Origin: JBGPIT01 sp041485125
GTDB taxonomy: Bacteria; Desulfobacterota; Binatia; UTPRO1
Direction: 5' to 3'
DNA length: 8,524 bases
Assembly (NCBI GenBank): GCA_041485125.1
Contig: JBGPIT010000220.1
Location: 1-8,524, forward strand
The notes under the pieces are model-generated. The model made no database searches, was not told where the DNA came from, and saw nothing but the letters and a program-made list of their open reading frames with translations. The position numbers were made by a program, and so were the translations under genes. Shown here in pieces: positions 6,610-8,524 of this stretch; positions within the stretch are counted from its first letter, which is position 1; every line of letters begins with the position of its first letter.

Positions 6610-6834
6610 ATGACGCAGCTCAAAATATTTGCCGTTCTTTTGTTGCTCGCCGGCTGCGGCGCCGAAGCTCATCTCGCGCCACTCGCGCGCACGCATCCGG
6701 CCAGTCCCGAAGCCGAAGAGGCGCCCGTCGCAGCCGCGTCGGGATCGCTCGGCTCGCCCGCGTATCTCGACGAAGCGGCGCCGGCCGCTGACGGCGCCGG
6801 TCACGCAGGGCACGGGAGCGGCCATGCGCATTAG
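6610..6834 (+). CDS. Small His-rich lipoprotein of the metal-efflux cluster
   Basis: 74 aa. It has a lipoprotein signal peptide with lipobox LAG-Cys16 (hydrophobic IFAVLLLLAGC), so the mature protein is lipid-anchored to a membrane facing the periplasm. A Pro/Ala/Glu-rich linker includes RTHPASPEA (27-35), a pattern I associate with small lipoproteins and adaptors near CusCBA/CzcCBA pumps. It ends in a His-rich tail GHAGHGSGHAH (64-74) likely to bind Cu or another soft metal. The ATG at 6610 is preferred over the in-frame ATG at 6598 because GAGGG (6600-6604) is well placed (5 nt) before 6610, whereas little precedes 6598. The last 11 bp overlap the start of the CzcC-like gene, so the two are translated from one message. 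A role as metal chaperone or buffer is inferred. Confidence 0.75.
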   Translation: MTQLKIFAVLLLLAGCGAEAHLAPLARTHPASPEAEEAPVAAASGSLGSPAYLDEAAPAADGAGHAGHGSGHAH

Positions 6835-6919
6835 CATCGTTCCACTTGCGATCGGGATCGCGTTGCTCGGCGGCTGCGCGGCGGTAAACCCGCGGGCGGG
6901 GTTCCGCGACATCGAATGA
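6824..6919 (+). pseudogene. Lipoprotein-signal 5' piece of the CzcC-like gene, ending at in-frame TGA
   Basis: 31 codons: signal peptide with lipobox LLGG-Cys18, then AAVNPRAGFRDIE, then TGA (6917-6919). The reading frame is the same as that of the efflux domain beginning immediately after the stop. A lipidated N-terminus followed by a short linker of this kind is typical of CzcC/CusC-type outer-membrane factors. The ATG at 6824 has a good ribosome site (GGGAG, 5 nt spacing) and overlaps the upstream lipoprotein gene. It is therefore the natural start of the CzcC-like gene rather than an independent peptide. The TGA is the only interruption of the 462-codon frame to 8209. Confidence 0.8.
6917..6919 (+). 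other. In-frame TGA interrupting the CzcC-like gene
   Basis: TGA falls between GAA (codon 31) and CTC in the frame that runs from the lipoprotein signal into the efflux domain (DIE-stop-LVTER). One transition from CGA (Arg) would create it. It is followed by C (TGAC), a context known to be relatively leaky for termination in bacteria. TGA is used as a genuine stop elsewhere in this window (2155-2157 and 6506-6508), so a reassigned code is unlikely. Confidence 0.75.
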
Positions 6920-6922
6920 CTC

Positions 6923-8209
6923 GTGACGGAACGAGCGGCGCTCGAAGTGTCGTGGTCGGAGAGCCCGGAGCAAGCGAGAGAAGTGGACGGCGCCGTTGTC
7001 TCGCTCCTTACGACCGAGCTCACCGTCGAGAACGCGGTCCGGGTCGCGTTGCTCGATAATCGGAACCTGCAAGCGCTCTATCAGGAGCTCGGCGTGCATG
7101 AGGCCGAGCTGGTGCAGGCAGGTCTTCTTCCGAATCCCGTGCTGACGGCCAACGTGCGCTTCGGAGTCGGTCCGTCGGGGACGGGCGCAGAGCTCGGCCT
7201 CGTTCAGAACCTGATCAGCGCGCTCCAGATCCCGCTGCGCAAACGGGTCGCGGACGCGGCCCTCGAGCAAGCGAAGATCCAGGTCGCGGACGCGGTGTTG
7301 AACCTCGCGCTCGATACGAAGGCATCCCTCTTCCAGCTGCAAGGCGCGCTGCAGATGCTCGAGCTCAGACGGGCAGCCGAAGCGGCGACGGCGCTTTCGC
7401 GCGAGATCGCCGAGCGGCAGCACGCGGTCGGCAACATCACCGACCTCGACCTCGCAACGCAGCAAGCGCGACACGAGGAGGCGCGGGTCGAGCTCGCGAG
7501 CGCCGAAACCGCCGTCGTCGCGGAGCGCGAGGAGCTGAATACGCTTCTCGGCTTGTGGGGCGCGCGGACGGCGTGGACGATACGGCCCCGCTTGCCGCCG
7601 GCTCCCGATGCGGAGGTCCCGTCGACCGGCTGGGAGACGTTGGCGGTGTCACAACGTCTCGACCTGCAAGCGGCGCGCGCCGGAAGTCTCGCCGCACTCG
7701 CGCAGTATCGACTCGGGCGCTTCTACGGCCTGATCCCGACGGCGTCGCTCGGCGTCGCGTCGGAGCGTGAGCTCGATGGCGGCTGGTCCGTCGGGCCTGC
7801 GCTCGATCTGCCGATTCCGCTCTTCGATCAAAGCCAGGCGCAGCTCGCCGGCAGTGCCGCACGGGTGCGCGCCGGCGACGAACGCTACGCCGCGCTCGCC
7901 GTGCAGATTCGTTCCGAGGTGCGCCGAGCAAGAGCACAACTGGAAGGAGCGCGCGCCCGTGCGCAGCACTACGAGAAGGTCGTCCTGCCGCTCGAGGCCC
8001 GCGTCGTCGCGGAAACTGAGCGTGAGTACAACACGATGCTGATCGGCGTTTTTCAGCTGCTCCAAGCGAAGCGTGACGAGATCGAGGCCCAGCGTCGCTA
8101 CATCGAAACGCTGACCGCGTACTGGGTCGGCCGCACCGAGCTCGAGCGCGCGGTCGGCGGCGAGCTCGACGTCGGCGCGCCCGAACATCAGCATCACCAC
8201 GGAGGCTAG
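6923..8209 (+). CDS. CzcC-like TolC-family outer-membrane efflux protein (main part, downstream of in-frame TGA)
   Basis: Outer-membrane channel component of a heavy-metal RND efflux system. From the GTG at 6923 the protein is 428 aa; with the upstream lipoprotein piece it would be about 461 aa, normal for the family. It has two OEP-type repeats. The first starts at LTVENAVRVALLDNRNLQAL (33-52) and includes QAGLLPNPVLTA (65-76). The second contains GPALDLPIPLFDQ (291-303) and the C-terminal helix YNTMLIGVFQLLQAKRDEIE (369-388). Long Ala/Glu/Arg-rich stretches (about 105-205 and 305-400) are the alpha-barrel helices. The C-terminus is His-rich (EHQHHHGG). A GTG-started product would lack any export signal, so a functional channel needs reading through the TGA at 6917-6919 or a correction of the sequence. 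The next gene starts 4 bp after the TAG. Confidence 0.9.
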   Translation: MTERAALEVSWSESPEQAREVDGAVVSLLTTELTVENAVRVALLDNRNLQALYQELGVHEAELVQAGLLPNPVLTANVRFGVGPSGTGAELGLVQNLISALQIPLRKRVADAALEQAKIQVADAVLNLALDTKASLFQLQGALQMLELRRAAEAATALSREIAERQHAVGNITDLDLATQQARHEEARVELASAETAVVAEREELNTLLGLWGARTAWTIRPRLPPAPDAEVPSTGWETLAVSQRLDLQAARAGSLAALAQYRLGRFYGLIPTASLGVASERELDGGWSVGPALDLPIPLFDQSQAQLAGSAARVRAGDERYAALAVQIRSEVRRARAQLEGARARAQHYEKVVLPLEARVVAETEREYNTMLIGVFQLLQAKRDEIEAQRRYIETLTAYWVGRTELERAVGGELDVGAPEHQHHHGG

Positions 8210-8213
8210 CGCG

Positions 8214-8524
8214 GTGGTCACTCGAAGAGAGATGCTGCAAACGTCCCTGTCGGCCGTGGCGGGAAGCGTCTTGCTGAGTCGGATCTCACACGCTGCGGAT
8301 ACCGTCGAGCCGACCGCGTCGCCCTCGAGCTCTTCGCCTCAGCGGGAGCCGCTACCGCCCGGCGAGGCGGGGCGCGACTATCGGCCGGTCATCGTCCCGA
8401 ACGGGAAGACGTTGCCCTGGAGGATCGTCGATGGGGTGAAGGTCGGTCATCTCGTCGCCGAGCCGGTGAAGCACGAGATCGCACCCGGACTCACGATCGA
8501 CGCCTGGGGCTACAACGGCCGCAC
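8214..8524 (+). CDS. Tat-exported multicopper oxidase, N-terminal part (3' end outside window)
   Basis: 103 codons visible, open at the right edge. A twin-arginine signal TRREML (3-8) is followed by a hydrophobic stretch, with a likely cleavage site after SHA (25-27), so the protein is exported folded with copper loaded. A Ser/Pro-rich linker precedes the start of the first cupredoxin domain: YRPVIVPNGKTLPWRIVDGV (56-75), HLVAEPVKHEIAPGL (79-93), then WGYNGR, where the family continues towards its first copper ligands outside the window. These sequences match the multicopper oxidases commonly encoded with CzcC/CusCBA systems, which oxidise Cu(I) or other substrates in the periplasm. The GTG start at 8214 is supported by GGAGG at 8201-8205 (8 nt spacing) and lies 4 bp after the CzcC-like stop, in one operon. 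The copper sites themselves cannot be checked here. Confidence 0.85.
   Translation, partial: MVTRREMLQTSLSAVAGSVLLSRISHAADTVEPTASPSSSSPQREPLPPGEAGRDYRPVIVPNGKTLPWRIVDGVKVGHLVAEPVKHEIAPGLTIDAWGYNGR

Noticed and set aside
6917..6944. Selenocysteine at the in-frame TGA
   Set aside because: The short stems after the TGA lack the size and placement of a bacterial SECIS, and the residue lies in a lipoprotein linker where selenium has no plausible role.
6620..7474. 284-codon minus-strand reading frame
   Set aside because: It lies opposite the lipoprotein and CzcC-like genes, is Arg-rich and has no recognisable motif; the plus strand has signal peptides, ribosome sites and family motifs.
7437..8240. 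267-codon minus-strand reading frame
   Set aside because: It is a very Arg/Ala-rich antisense shadow of the CzcC-like gene.

Overview
The window is GC-rich and densely coded. Outer-membrane efflux components, lipoprotein signals and a Tat-exported oxidase point to a Gram-negative (diderm) bacterium. Gene style and codon use suggest a soil or sediment lineage such as Myxococcota, another former deltaproteobacterial group or Gemmatimonadota, but the sequence does not fix the phylum. There is no rRNA, tRNA, transposase, CRISPR array or integration site. No gene-free stretch exceeds about 150 bp.

Two gene clusters diverge from a 142 bp intergenic region (5956-6097).

Minus-strand cluster (5955 down to 1), in transcription order: a LolD/MacB-type ABC ATPase; its large FtsX/MacB-type permease, broken by one apparent frameshift near 4883-4887; a stand-alone CheY-like response regulator with an unusual Cys/His N-terminus; a protein made only of the catalytic half of cobalamin-independent methionine synthase (core-MetE-like); and the first 365 codons of a cytoplasmic PAS-GAF sensor protein, probably a histidine kinase, that runs off the left edge. 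The last three genes are tightly coupled: ATGA overlap at 2155-2158 and a TAGTG overlap at 1097-1099. The cluster therefore places a signalling pair around a methyltransferase-like enzyme, directly behind an exporter of the MacB/Lol superfamily.

Plus-strand cluster (6098 to 8524): a small secreted Cys/His-rich protein, a small His-rich lipoprotein, a CzcC-like TolC-family outer-membrane efflux lipoprotein with a His-rich C-terminus, and the start of a Tat-exported multicopper oxidase running off the right edge. This is the 5' part of a copper or heavy-metal efflux and detoxification locus. RND pump and adaptor genes (CusBA/CzcBA type) would be expected beyond the window. The CzcC-like gene carries an in-frame TGA (6917-6919) between its lipoprotein signal and the mature efflux domain.

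The most notable points are the two single-site lesions in otherwise well-preserved genes, the enzyme embedded in a two-component operon, the chain of His/Cys-rich envelope proteins, and a perfect 7-4-7 hairpin at 6528-6545. Both partial genes at the window edges are well supported by family-typical sequence.
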